A stretch of 64,000 nt of DNA, taken from Bacillota bacterium (GTDB lineage Bacteria; Bacillota; Clostridia; Christensenellales; SZUA-584). The notes under the pieces were generated by a model. It was not told where the DNA came from, did not search any database, and saw only the letters and a program-made list of their open reading frames with translations. Both the position numbers and the translations under genes were made by a program. The stretch spans positions 62,001 to 126,000 of the forward strand of contig JAEZKQ010000031.1 in the NCBI GenBank assembly GCA_023436115.1, given 5' to 3'. This document shows positions 55,845-63,366 of the stretch, in pieces. The stretch's first letter is position 1; every line of letters begins with the position of its first letter.

Positions 55845-55966
55845 CATTTCGCAAAAATCTTTTCAAATTGCCCATCAACTTTTGCTCTTGAAGTGACCTA
55901 TATAGTGTAAGGCATTAAAAATACCAATATTTCAAAAGCAATGCCGCAAGGCTTTATATATATCAC

Positions 55967-55989
55967 TCCGCAAATGCGGAAATTTTTAT
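55967..55989 (+). terminator. Hairpin with U-tract in the leader of the transfer genes
   Basis: TCCGCA-AA-TGCGGA (55967-55980) followed by AATTTTTATTT, about 20 bases before the next start codon. It looks like an attenuator in front of the mobility operon. The 246-base gap it lies in has no gene. Confidence 0.55.
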
Positions 55990-56011
55990 TTAACAGAAAG
56001 AAGGTAAAAAC

Positions 56012-56248
56012 ATGCAACACAAAATTCATGGATTCAGAAAACTGGACTTCAAGTCAAATGATGGAAATCAAGTCCAAGGCGTGCAGCTCTTCACAACCTA
56101 CCAAGCCGACGGCGTGACCGGCGAACAGACAGATAAGATATTTATCCGCGCAGATATGGAAATTCCAAGTGTAAAAATCGGAGACCTTATCGAGGTTTTT
56201 TATAACAATCGCGGCAAGGTTGACAGCATCAAAGCTGTTAAGGCTTGA
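56012..56248 (+). CDS. Small beta-rich protein, possibly ssDNA-binding
   Basis: A 78-residue protein with alternating strands (FRKLDFKSNDGNQVQGVQLF, KIFIRADMEIPSVKIGDLIE, FYNNRGKVDSIKAV). The pattern recalls small single-stranded DNA-binding proteins of rolling-circle elements and filamentous phage, where a K-V-G-D-x-I-E-V-x-Y-N motif is common. AGAAAGAAGG precedes the ATG. Position before the ATPase and Rep genes fits such a role. Similarity is by eye only. Confidence 0.55.
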   Translation: MQHKIHGFRKLDFKSNDGNQVQGVQLFTTYQADGVTGEQTDKIFIRADMEIPSVKIGDLIEVFYNNRGKVDSIKAVKA

Positions 56249-56353
56249 TTGCAGACGGCGCGGCGGTATGTCTTATGCGGCATGCCGCCGTACTGCTGTT
56301 GTTGAGTTTTGCGGCAGAAAATCACAAATACTTTGTAAAGGAGCAGTTTTAGT

Positions 56354-56932
56354 ATGCGAAAAATTAAAAACTTTCCCAAAAAATTTAAGTCGTTTTTTCG
56401 TCAGATTTTCACTACATGGAAAGGGTTGGTTATATTAGGCTACGTGATTGCCTGTGTCATCCTGTATTGGAAATTCGCAGACAAATCGCTCATAAGCGAT
56501 CTTGTTCACGATTTCACGCTGAAAAACATGCTTTCTCATTTATCGTTTGACCTCGTTTGGCATATTGTTTTGATGCTTTCCTCGCTGGCCGTGCTATTCA
56601 TCTTAACAGCCTCACTTGGCACTTGTCGCTATACGCAGCTACAGATAAGAAAAAATCTGCCGAGAGCTATATTGCCGGAAAAAGAAACGATACCACAGCC
56701 CGAAAATATCTTGTATATACCATACCCTAAGCAGGGCTATATTGAATATGAGTTTATTTCACGCGGAATCCCAAGGGAACGCTGGCAAGAGCGGCGGGAA
56801 GCGGTAGAGAGCGCGTTAAACATCACCATCATCGGTGATATCGGGAATGGCGGCGATGATTGGAGTGTTATCGCATTTAAGGCTAGAAAAGGCGCAAGTA
56901 AGCCGAGACGGGGCGCTTTGTATGATGAATAG
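56354..56932 (+). CDS. Two-span membrane protein of the mobility module
   Basis: A 192-residue protein with a basic N-terminus, spans near residues 25-45 and 70-95, and a ~100-residue cytoplasmic tail containing NILYIPYPKQGYIEYEFISR. AAAGGAG precedes the ATG. It overlaps the ATPase gene by 11 bases. In elements of this kind a small membrane protein upstream of the FtsK-like ATPase may anchor it, since the ATPase itself has no span. Not a family I can name. Confidence 0.7.
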   Translation: MRKIKNFPKKFKSFFRQIFTTWKGLVILGYVIACVILYWKFADKSLISDLVHDFTLKNMLSHLSFDLVWHIVLMLSSLAVLFILTASLGTCRYTQLQIRKNLPRAILPEKETIPQPENILYIPYPKQGYIEYEFISRGIPRERWQERREAVESALNITIIGDIGNGGDDWSVIAFKARKGASKPRRGALYDE

Positions 56933-57680
56933 CGATAACACACGGAATACGCTGACGCTTGGCTATGATCTTGACGCTTGGGTGGACTATGGGAAGAAAA
57001 TCCCCATAGTCACCGATATATCGCCCAAAACCAACAGCCATATGATTATCTGCGGCATGAGCGGCTGCGGCAAATCGTACTACGAGGAAACAATATTAGC
57101 AAAATTAATTGAAGCTGAATCGCGCGGCGAGTATTATTTTGCTGATTATAAGGGCGAGGACGCATTCTCATACCTCCGCGAATGCTCGCGTTATTATTCC
57201 TATAAAAACACATTGCAAGCCCTTAGCGCTGTGTATAGCCGCCTTAATTCCCGTATATCGGGTGAAGATACGAACACCTACCCGATTACACTACTATGGG
57301 ATGAATATATGGCAAATATTTTAGCATTGGTGAATGAGGACAAGAAAAAAGCGGCTTCCGTCATGAACATGGTTAGTGAGATTCTACTTATGGGGCGTTC
57401 AAAATCTGTGCGGTTCATCTGCTCGCTCCAAAGGCCGGACGCTATCGCGTTCCCTATTGGCTCACGCCTGAATTATGGAATAGTAGTTGTGCTCGGCTCA
57501 GCTGTGAAGTCCATTTATGAAATGCTATTGCCGGATTTCATAAGCGAAGTCAGGGGACGCATATTTGGGCGCGGCGAGGGCGTTATCTTGTTACAGGGTT
57601 CACAGTTGCATTTTGTAAAAGTCGCAACGGTTCGTAATGAAGCTAAAATGCGTGAGTTGTGCGACAATGCGTTGAAGTGA
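56922..57680 (+). CDS. FtsK/HerA-like ATPase (TcpA-type coupling protein)
   Basis: A 252-residue P-loop ATPase. Walker A GMSGCGKS (residues 45-52), Walker B YPITLLWDEY, then sensor-like FICSLQRPDA and GRIFGRGEGVILLQGS, the order seen in FtsK/SpoIIIE and TcpA/Orf21 coupling proteins. It lacks an N-terminal membrane domain; the preceding gene may supply that. It would pump the element's DNA, bound by Rep, to a conjugation pore supplied by another element. ATG 56922 follows GGGGCG. The origin hairpin lies directly after its stop. Confidence 0.85.
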   Translation: MMNSDNTRNTLTLGYDLDAWVDYGKKIPIVTDISPKTNSHMIICGMSGCGKSYYEETILAKLIEAESRGEYYFADYKGEDAFSYLRECSRYYSYKNTLQALSAVYSRLNSRISGEDTNTYPITLLWDEYMANILALVNEDKKKAASVMNMVSEILLMGRSKSVRFICSLQRPDAIAFPIGSRLNYGIVVVLGSAVKSIYEMLLPDFISEVRGRIFGRGEGVILLQGSQLHFVKVATVRNEAKMRELCDNALK

Positions 57681-57691
57681 TCCGGCAGACT

Positions 57692-57732
57692 CCCGCGCCG
57701 CCGCTGTGCGACGCGAAAGGCGGCGGCGCGGG
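57692..57732. repeat. 13-bp GC-only inverted repeat next to the origin
   Basis: CCCGCGCCGCCGC (57692-57704) and GCGGCGGCGCGGG (57720-57732) are perfectly complementary around a 15-base loop. The right arm shares its last G bases with the next hairpin. It follows the ATPase stop by 12 bases and could be a terminator or a Rep-binding structure. Confidence 0.75.
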
Positions 57733-57763
57733 GTTGTCGGGTTAGTATTACCCTGACAACCCC
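57730..57763. other. Candidate rolling-circle origin with TAGTATTAC apex
   Basis: Stem GGGGTTGTC (57730-57738) / GACAACCCC (57755-57763) continues through GGG/CCC with one bulged T, and the loop carries TAGTATTAC at 57743-57751. Circoviruses and relatives start replication by Rep nicking exactly this nonanucleotide (TAGTATT/AC) at the top of a stem-loop. Here it lies about 510 bases before a circovirus-like rep gene. The structure and motif are seen directly; function as ori/oriT is inferred. Confidence 0.82.
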
Positions 57764-57790
57764 TGTGCCCTGTACCGCGATTTTGTAAAA

Positions 57791-58171
57791 TTACCGACTT
57801 TCGATGATACCTTGGATATAGTCAAATACAGCGGTTGCCACTTCCCGGCGGTAGGGGCGTTCTTCCGATACTGTACCATCATAGAACGGCAAAAGGCCAT
57901 TTTGGTCGGCAAGGCGATTGAGAGCGTTAACCATCCCAAGAAGATTATTATGTGCTGATGTTCGACTCTTGTCTGCGGTAGTAATCATATCTTGGTATTC
58001 TTCATGCGCTAAAGCACCGCGATTAAACAGCATGGCTTTACACTCCATTTCAAATACAGCTCGATGGTAGGCTTCAAAGTCCATCAAGATACAGTAAATA
58101 AAATCCAATATTTCTTTATCGTTTTTATTTCGCTCAACCAGAGCGGAAATAGTATCAACGTTTACCTTCAT
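57791..58171 (-). CDS. Element protein of unknown function (DUF3232-like)
   Basis: A 126-residue mostly helical acidic protein (ALVERNKNDKEILDFIYCIL, FDYIQGIIES at the end), the only minus-strand gene in the mobility module. It resembles the DUF3232 group found in Firmicutes mobile elements, which I cannot confirm. GGAGG precedes the ATG at 58171. It lies between the origin hairpin and the divergent rep gene, so the 58172-58273 gap should hold both promoters. Confidence 0.6.
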   Translation of the reverse strand: MKVNVDTISALVERNKNDKEILDFIYCILMDFEAYHRAVFEMECKAMLFNRGALAHEEYQDMITTADKSRTSAHNNLLGMVNALNRLADQNGLLPFYDGTVSEERPYRREVATAVFDYIQGIIESR

Positions 58172-58273
58172 AGGCCGTTTTTTATCCTCCTTTTAGGTGC
58201 TGCATTAATGGTTTGTAAAATCTTCTATTAGAAATTATATCAAAATAATATTTTAAGTAAAGGATGAAATATT

Positions 58274-59305
58274 GTGAAAAAGGACACTCGCCACCGAAAA
58301 TATTTACTTACAATCAACAATCCCGCCGAAGAATGGACGCATGAAAGAATCCGCGCCGAACTGGAAAAGATGAACTTGCTTTACTGGTGTATGGCGGACG
58401 AGCAAGGCTTGCAGGAGCAAACCCCGCACACCCATATATTTTTTAAGGCGAAGCGTGCCGCAATCCGTTTTTCGACCGTAAAGGGATACTTCCCCGCGGC
58501 GCATATTGACGCTGCTCGCGGCACCTCCGCGGAAAACCGGGAGTACGTTCAAAAATCCGGCAAATGGGCAGAGGATGGCAAGGTAGATACTTCAATATCT
58601 GGAACGTTTGAGGAATGGGGAGAGCTTCCGATGGAAAGCCCTGGACAGCGTACCGATTGGGATGTTGCCCTATCCATGCTTGAGGATGGTCACAGCGCAA
58701 TGGATGTTATTCGCTCACAAACACATTTAATGCGCTTTCGCACTGCCTTAGAGCAAGTTCGGCAGGATTTAGTAGTGGAAGAATACCGCGACAAATGGCG
58801 CAATCTGGAAACCATTTATATATGGGGCGTGACGGGCATAGGAAAAACGCGCTATGTCATGGATAGCTACGGATATTCCAACGTGTACCAAGTAAATAAT
58901 TACAAGCACCCATTTGACGGTTACGCCGGGGAAAATGTGATGCTGTTTGATGAATTTAATAGCAATTTCCGCATACAGGATATGAATAATTATCTTGACG
59001 GTTATCCGCTGACGCTCCCGGCGCGATATGCGAACAAGCAAGCCTGTTATGAGCGCGTTTTCATCATCAGTAATTTAGACCTACGAGAACAATATCACCA
59101 AGAGTGGCTATATCAGCGTAGCGTTTGGGATGCTTTTATACGTCGCATACACAAAGTTATTTACTTCCTGCCGGATGGTACGCGCCGGGAATATGAAACA
59201 CGGGCTTATTTATTCGGCGCGGCTGAATGGGAGGACGTTTCCCCGTCAGAGCAAAAAATTATTGATGAAATATTCCAATCAGATACAGGCGAAAAGCCAT
59301 ATTAA
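58274..59305 (+). CDS. CRESS-type Rep: HUH endonuclease with SF3 helicase
   Basis: A 343-residue protein laid out like a circovirus Rep. Nuclease: motif I YLLTINNP (10-17), motif II PHTHIFF (51-57, two metal-binding His), motif III YVQKSGKW with catalytic Y91 and K94. Helicase: Walker A GVTGIGKT (185-192), Walker B NVMLFDEF (221-228), motif C RVFIISN (N267), and an Arg pair at 290-291 as candidate finger. Such proteins nick an origin and unwind it for rolling-circle replication; related Rep-type relaxases are known in streptococcal mobilizable elements. GTG 58274 follows AAAGGATG. Confidence 0.88.
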   Translation: MKKDTRHRKYLLTINNPAEEWTHERIRAELEKMNLLYWCMADEQGLQEQTPHTHIFFKAKRAAIRFSTVKGYFPAAHIDAARGTSAENREYVQKSGKWAEDGKVDTSISGTFEEWGELPMESPGQRTDWDVALSMLEDGHSAMDVIRSQTHLMRFRTALEQVRQDLVVEEYRDKWRNLETIYIWGVTGIGKTRYVMDSYGYSNVYQVNNYKHPFDGYAGENVMLFDEFNSNFRIQDMNNYLDGYPLTLPARYANKQACYERVFIISNLDLREQYHQEWLYQRSVWDAFIRRIHKVIYFLPDGTRREYETRAYLFGAAEWEDVSPSEQKIIDEIFQSDTGEKPY

Positions 59306-59387
59306 AATTAAGCAAATTTTACTGAAAAATACGGCGCGCAATGATATAATGTCATTAATGCGTTGCTCATGAAGGGGGTGCGAAATA

Positions 59388-59579
59388 ATGAACGGCGCAC
59401 AGGAAAGCAATCCAGAAAAAAGGACATATACAGTTGATGAAATAGCGGCAATCTTAGAGATTGGTAAGGCTGCCGCATATGGCCTAGTGAAATCCGATTG
59501 CTTCCGTATCGTAAAAGTTGGTAAGGCTATTCGTATCTCCAAAAAGTCTTTTGACACGTGGTTAGATCAAGACGCTTAA
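59388..59579 (+). CDS. xis: Excisionase-like HTH protein
   Basis: A 63-residue winged-helix DNA-binding protein of the excisionase/AlpA type: TYTVDEIAAILEIGKAAAYG, then FRIVKVGKAIRISKKSFDTW. GGGGG lies before the ATG. It stands 17 bases upstream of the integrase gene, the usual place for the factor that directs excision. Confidence 0.85.
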   Translation: MNGAQESNPEKRTYTVDEIAAILEIGKAAAYGLVKSDCFRIVKVGKAIRISKKSFDTWLDQDA

Positions 59580-59596
59580 ACAAAGGAGATTATAGA

Positions 59597-60973
59597 ATGG
59601 CAACCATTATAAAAAGAAAAACAAAATATGCAGTTGTGTACAACTATATTGACGAAAACGGCGAAAAGAAACAAAAGTGGGAAACGTGGAACACGCACAA
59701 AGAAGCTTTAAAGCGAAAAGCACAGGTGGAGAATGATTTGCTGGACGGCACATTCATTGCGCCCAGTGATCAGACGGTAGAAGGTATGCTTTACGATTTT
59801 GTTTCGCTGTATGGCGAACAGCATTGGAGCGTCTCAACCTATGATTCAAGCGTGGGGTTGATTGGTAACTATATCAATCCTGCTATCGGGAAAATGCTGG
59901 TGCAGGATGTCACTCCCAAAGTGATCGATTCATACTATAAGAAGCTGAAAAAGACCAAATCAGTTTTGCGAAACGGACGCAAACCGCAGACGGAATATGT
60001 CACCGATATCAACATTGAGCGCATTCATAAGCTGCTGAAATGTGCGTTTAAGCAAGCTGTACGTTGGGACATGATCAAAAGGAATCCCTTTGAACTGGTG
60101 ACGGTGAAAAGGGTCAAGTACACGCCCCGCGACATATGGACTGCCGAGAATATCCGCAACGCGCTGGATGCTTGCGAGGACAGCAAGTTGTACATAGCGA
60201 TGAATCTGGCGTTTGCCTGTTCAATGCGCGAGGGTGAGATTTTAGGGCTGACATGGGATAACGTCCATATATCTGATGATGATATTGCCACAGACAACGC
60301 ATATATTTTTATAAACAAAGAACTTATGCGCTGTTCAAAGCGGGCAATAGAAGCATTGGATAAAAAGGATATCATCAAGATATTTCAACCGCTTATGCCT
60401 AACACCTCAACACGCATTGTCCTAAAAAAACCCAAGACGGATTCCAGCGTGCGTAAGGTATGGCTGCCAAAGACAGTAGCACATATACTCCGAAAATGGA
60501 AAACGGCACAGGATGAGCTAAAAGCGTTTCTGGGTGAAGAGTATGAGGATTATAACCTTGTTGTAGCATTGACAAACGGGCGACCGTGTGAAGGGCGTGT
60601 ATTGCTGAAATCGTTCAAGGCATTGAAAGACAAAGCAGGGCTTCCAAACGTGGTTTTTCACTCGTTGCGGCATTCCAGCACAACCTATAAGTTGAAACTC
60701 AATCACGGCGATTTAAAGGCGACACAGGGCGATACGGGTCATGCAGAGATAGACATGATAACCAAAGTCTATGCGCATATATTGGATGATGACCGTAAAA
60801 TCAACGCACAAAAATTTGAAGCTGAATTTTATGCACAGCCAGATTTACATAGCGTAAGGCCGCCCGAACCCGGCAAGCCGGAAATTGATCTAAATGGATT
60901 GATTGCACAGCTACAGCAATCGCCCGAACTTGCTTTGACACTCGCGCAACTGATTCAGGCGCAGAACGCATAG
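59597..60973 (+). CDS. int: Tyrosine site-specific integrase
   Basis: A 458-residue phage-type integrase. N-terminal arm-binding part (about 1-60), SAM-like core-binding domain (about 65-165) and catalytic domain with R in FACSMREGEILGLTW, H-x-L-R-H in VFHSLRHSS, and GHAEIDMITKVYAHI with the nucleophilic Tyr. ATG 59597 lies eight bases after GGAG. It sits next to the right end, in line with integration into tRNA-Arg. Two 16-bp direct repeats just downstream may be its arm sites. Confidence 0.93.
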   Translation: MATIIKRKTKYAVVYNYIDENGEKKQKWETWNTHKEALKRKAQVENDLLDGTFIAPSDQTVEGMLYDFVSLYGEQHWSVSTYDSSVGLIGNYINPAIGKMLVQDVTPKVIDSYYKKLKKTKSVLRNGRKPQTEYVTDINIERIHKLLKCAFKQAVRWDMIKRNPFELVTVKRVKYTPRDIWTAENIRNALDACEDSKLYIAMNLAFACSMREGEILGLTWDNVHISDDDIATDNAYIFINKELMRCSKRAIEALDKKDIIKIFQPLMPNTSTRIVLKKPKTDSSVRKVWLPKTVAHILRKWKTAQDELKAFLGEEYEDYNLVVALTNGRPCEGRVLLKSFKALKDKAGLPNVVFHSLRHSSTTYKLKLNHGDLKATQGDTGHAEIDMITKVYAHILDDDRKINAQKFEAEFYAQPDLHSVRPPEPGKPEIDLNGLIAQLQQSPELALTLAQLIQAQNA

Positions 60974-60989
60974 CAATAAGAAATTTTCG

Positions 60990-61026
60990 CTATTAGCAAA
61001 AAGGCAAATTCTATTAGCAAAAAGGC
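60990..61026. repeat. 16-bp direct repeat near integrase end
   Basis: CTATTAGCAAAAAGGC occurs at 60990-61005 and 61011-61026, spaced 21 bp start to start (two helical turns). Between the integrase stop and the right attachment site, this suggests arm-type binding sites for Int or Xis. Confidence 0.6.
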
Positions 61027-61094
61027 GTAACTGGTTCGATTCCAATTAGCAATTATGCATAGAGATATGCAGAGCGATAATTTGGAAGAGTCAA

Positions 61095-61129
61095 AAGAAA
61101 AAGAGCCATTCGTTGGTCAAAATGGCTCT
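61095..61129 (-). terminator. Terminator of tRNA-Arg
   Basis: On the minus strand AGAGCCATT and AATGGCTCT form a 9-bp stem followed by TTTTCTTTT, starting right after the tRNA CCA. It may also end the convergent integrase transcript. Confidence 0.75.
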
Positions 61130-61130
61130 A

Positions 61131-61206
61131 TGGCGCGCCTGAGACGATTTGAACGTCCGACCCTTCGCTTAGGAGGCGAATGCTCTATCCCCTGAGCTAC
61201 AGGCGC
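61131..61206 (-). tRNA. tRNA-Arg (anticodon CCT), intact
   Basis: A 76-base tRNA with encoded CCA. Acceptor GCGCCTG/CAGGCGC, D arm GCTC-AGGGGATA-GAGC, anticodon arm TTCGC-CTCCTAA-GCGAA, T arm GGACG-TTCAAAT-CGTCT, discriminator G. All stems pair. Anticodon CCT reads AGG arginine codons. Its acceptor differs from the split tRNA-Arg (GTTCCCG) although the anticodon is the same, and it lies inside the right end of the element. Confidence 0.93.
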
Positions 61207-61270
61207 AAGTTGGTATGATTATTCATTTTTTATGTATCCTATGCAGTATAGGATATGAACGGTCTTCCGC

Positions 61271-61309
61271 TTAGGAGGCGACCGCTCTATCCGCCTGAGC
61301 TACGGGAAC
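61271..61309 (-). pseudogene. tRNA-Arg(CCT) 5' half (copy A), right element junction
   Basis: Reads acceptor GTTCCCG, TA, D arm GCTC-AGGCGGATA-GAGC, anticodon 5' arm GTCGC and loop CTCCTAA. It is exactly complementary to the 3' half at 42577-42621. Homology stops three bases after the loop, where element DNA begins. Confidence 0.85.
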
Positions 61310-61343
61310 ATATTATTCGATTTTTGCCCCATAACGCATCGGG

Positions 61344-61382
61344 TTAGGAGGCGAACGCTCTATCCTACTGAGCTACGGGAAC
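61344..61382 (-). pseudogene. Degenerate tRNA-Arg(CCT) copy B
   Basis: Acceptor GTTCCCG, D arm GCTC-AGTAGGATA-GAGC, anticodon 5' arm TTCGC, loop CTCCTAA. The 3' side is a short CCCGATGCG stretch without a T arm. Confidence 0.8.
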
Positions 61383-61408
61383 TTATGCAAAGTTTATTCG
61401 GTTTTTAT

Positions 61409-61475
61409 GCATCCCAGGCGTCGGAACCCCTCACGCTTAGGAGGCGTTCGCTCTATCCTACTGAGCTATAGGTGC
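61409..61475 (-). pseudogene. Degenerate tRNA-Arg(CCT) copy C
   Basis: Acceptor GCACCTA, intact D arm, anticodon loop CTCCTAA with stem AACGC/GCGTG, a shortened T-arm-like part with GGTTCCGA and a poorly matching 3' end GGGATGC. About 67 bases, the most complete of the five decayed copies. Confidence 0.72.
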
Positions 61476-61499
61476 ATGAAGGTTATTCGGTTTTCAAAA

Positions 61500-61558
61500 G
61501 CGCCTGTACGTCCTCCGCCTTAGGAGGCGACCGCTCTATCCGCCTGAGCTACGGGAAC
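61500..61558 (-). pseudogene. Degenerate tRNA-Arg(CCT) copy D
   Basis: The 5' half is identical to copy A up to the loop CTCCTAA. The 3' side is only about 20 bases and ends CAGGCGC, the acceptor 3' strand of the intact tRNA-Arg, as if two tRNA types had recombined. Confidence 0.75.
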
Positions 61559-61589
61559 ATATTATTCGATTTTTGCCTCATATCGCATC

Positions 61590-61629
61590 GGGTTAGGAGG
61601 CGGGCCCTCTATCCTACTGCTATAGATGC
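61590..61629 (-). pseudogene. Degenerate tRNA-Arg(CCT) copy E
   Basis: Acceptor GCATCTA, D arm missing two bases, anticodon loop CTCCTAA with altered stem GCCCG. Its 3' side and the spacer leading to copy D nearly match copy B and the spacer leading to copy A, showing a local tandem duplication. Confidence 0.72.
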
Positions 61630-61696
61630 ATATGATAGGGTACATGTCAAAACACGCACCCTGTCATTTTACAAACAAAAATATCAAAAGTCAATG

Positions 61697-63070
61697 TCAG
61701 TTTCGTATACCCTGCAGAGGTGCCGGAATACGTCCGCCGCGCTCAATCAGGCGGCTTGACCCGCTTTGTCCTGCATCCATGACCACAACACGGCCTAATA
61801 AACCACCGTATTCAACGCACTCCCCAACCTTCGCGTCCGGCACGGGGATAATACGTACACCAGTTGTTTTTGAATTAATAACACCAATAGCTGCCTCATC
61901 GGCAATAATCGCGGATATCACGCTGTCTGGTGTCTCACCCGGCACCGCCACCATATCCAGTCCGACTGAGCATACCGCTGTCATCGCCTCCAGCTTATCA
62001 AGTGACAGCGCCCCTTTACTGACCGCCTCAATCATGCCTTCATCTTCGCTGACCGGTATAAACGCGCCCGAAAGACCGCCCACCTGTGATGACGCCATCA
62101 CACCGCCCTTTTTTACTGCATCGTTAAGCAACGCCAATGCCGCCGTTGTGCCGTGCATACCGCAAACGTCTACGCCAATCTCTTCCAATATCCTCGCCAC
62201 GCTGTCACCAATAGCCGGTGTTGGCGCAAGTGATAAGTCCACAATGCCAAACGGTACGCCCAAGCGCTCGGAGGCTTCTTTCGCCACCAGTTGGCCGACG
62301 CGCGTAATACGGAACGCCGTTTTCTTAACCACCTCGGCCACCACATCAAAGCTCTCACCCTTTACCTTTTCAAGAGCTGCCTTCACCACGCCGGGCCCGC
62401 TGACACCTACGTTGATGGCACATTCAGGCTCACCAGAACCGCAGAAAGCGCCCGCCATAAATGGATTGTCCTCGATGGCGTTGGCAAACACAACGAATTT
62501 TGCGCACCCGATGCCACCCTGAGCCGCTGTCATTTCCGCTGTTTTCTTAATAATACGGCCCATTTTTGCCACAGCATCCATATTGATGCCGCTGCGTGTA
62601 CTGGCCACGTTTATAAATGCGCACACACGCTGTGTGGAAGCAAGTGCGGACGGCAGAGAATCAATGAGTACCGTATCGCTCTTTGTCTCGCCCTTGTGCA
62701 CCAACGCCCCAAATCCGCCAATAAAGTTAACTCCCGTATCAGCTGCGGCTTCGTCCAGGGCTTTTGCAAAGACTGTGTAGTCGTTTAATGAACTGCAAGC
62801 TGCAATTTCTGAAATCGGCGATACCGAGATTCGTTTGTTGACAATCGGCACCCCAAACTCCCGGGCGATATCATCGCCCACACGTACAAGATTTTTTGCC
62901 TTGTCGTATATCTTTTTTTTGATATTATCACAACAGATCTTTGCGTCAGATGATATACAGTCCCGCAGGGAGATACCCATCGTGATCGTGCGAACGTCAA
63001 GATTTTCGGTATCGATCATTTTAATGGTATCCAATACTTCATACTTGGAAATCAATCTGTCATCCTCCAT
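61697..63070 (-). CDS. PFL family protein (UPF0210/DUF711)
   Basis: A 457-residue protein of the UPF0210 family, distantly related to pyruvate formate-lyase-like folds in structure. Family blocks seen: [13 protein letters not shown] near residue 26, [24 protein letters not shown] segment, and [20 protein letters not shown]. The function is not established; it is often encoded with an ACT-domain protein, which would lie upstream but is not present in the 296 bases before it. AAAGG precedes the ATG at 63070. Confidence 0.88.
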   Translation of the reverse strand: MEDDRLISKYEVLDTIKMIDTENLDVRTITMGISLRDCISSDAKICCDNIKKKIYDKAKNLVRVGDDIAREFGVPIVNKRISVSPISEIAACSSLNDYTVFAKALDEAAADTGVNFIGGFGALVHKGETKSDTVLIDSLPSALASTQRVCAFINVASTRSGINMDAVAKMGRIIKKTAEMTAAQGGIGCAKFVVFANAIEDNPFMAGAFCGSGEPECAINVGVSGPGVVKAALEKVKGESFDVVAEVVKKTAFRITRVGQLVAKEASERLGVPFGIVDLSLAPTPAIGDSVARILEEIGVDVCGMHGTTAALALLNDAVKKGGVMASSQVGGLSGAFIPVSEDEGMIEAVSKGALSLDKLEAMTAVCSVGLDMVAVPGETPDSVISAIIADEAAIGVINSKTTGVRIIPVPDAKVGECVEYGGLLGRVVVMDAGQSGSSRLIERGGRIPAPLQGIRN

Positions 63071-63366
63071 ATGCCTTTAATTTTTGAGTTTATCATATAA
63101 ATAAGCAGCTTAGATGCGTTCCTCTCGTGTAATAGGGCTATTATAAACCAGACTCCCTTTGTTGTGCAATTTGTTTTAAAACCAGCGAATAAATGTTGCA
63201 CAAATATTACCAATAAGAATATTCAATGAAGCCTCTGTTAAATAAGCCGTTTGCCTGTTTACATACAATAAAAAACACCGATTATAGAGATAAGAAAATT
63301 CGTTATAAACAGCTCCCTCAAAGGTTTGCTTTTTGAGGTACAGTCAACGAAAGAAAGGATAGAAAT

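Larger units (their letters stand above)
42612..61277 (+). mobile_element. Integrative element with CRESS-type Rep, in tRNA-Arg(CCT)
   Basis: About 18.7 kb bounded by a 10-bp core CGCTTAGGAG at 42612-42621 and 61268-61277, which lies in the anticodon region of tRNA-Arg(CCT). The left side carries a type I R-M operon and accessory genes; the right side carries regulators, an FtsK/TcpA-like ATPase, a circovirus-like Rep, an excisionase-like protein and a tyrosine integrase next to the right end. This fits an integrative and mobilizable element: it has a candidate relaxase and coupling protein but no mating-pore genes. An identical 5' half at 61520-61558 could be the true right end instead, which would add about 250 bases. 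Confidence 0.82.

Noticed and set aside
54408..60973. Mobility module as a filamentous (inovirus-like) prophage
   Set aside because: Rep, an FtsK-like ATPase and a small ssDNA-binding-like protein would fit, but I see no major coat protein, adsorption protein or Zot-type ATPase with a C-terminal span. A mobilizable element fits better, though the alternative is not fully excluded.
61028..61050. A T-arm-like stretch (GGTTCGATTCC) as another tRNA remnant
   Set aside because: Only one imperfect stem-loop with no acceptor or anticodon part; too little to support.
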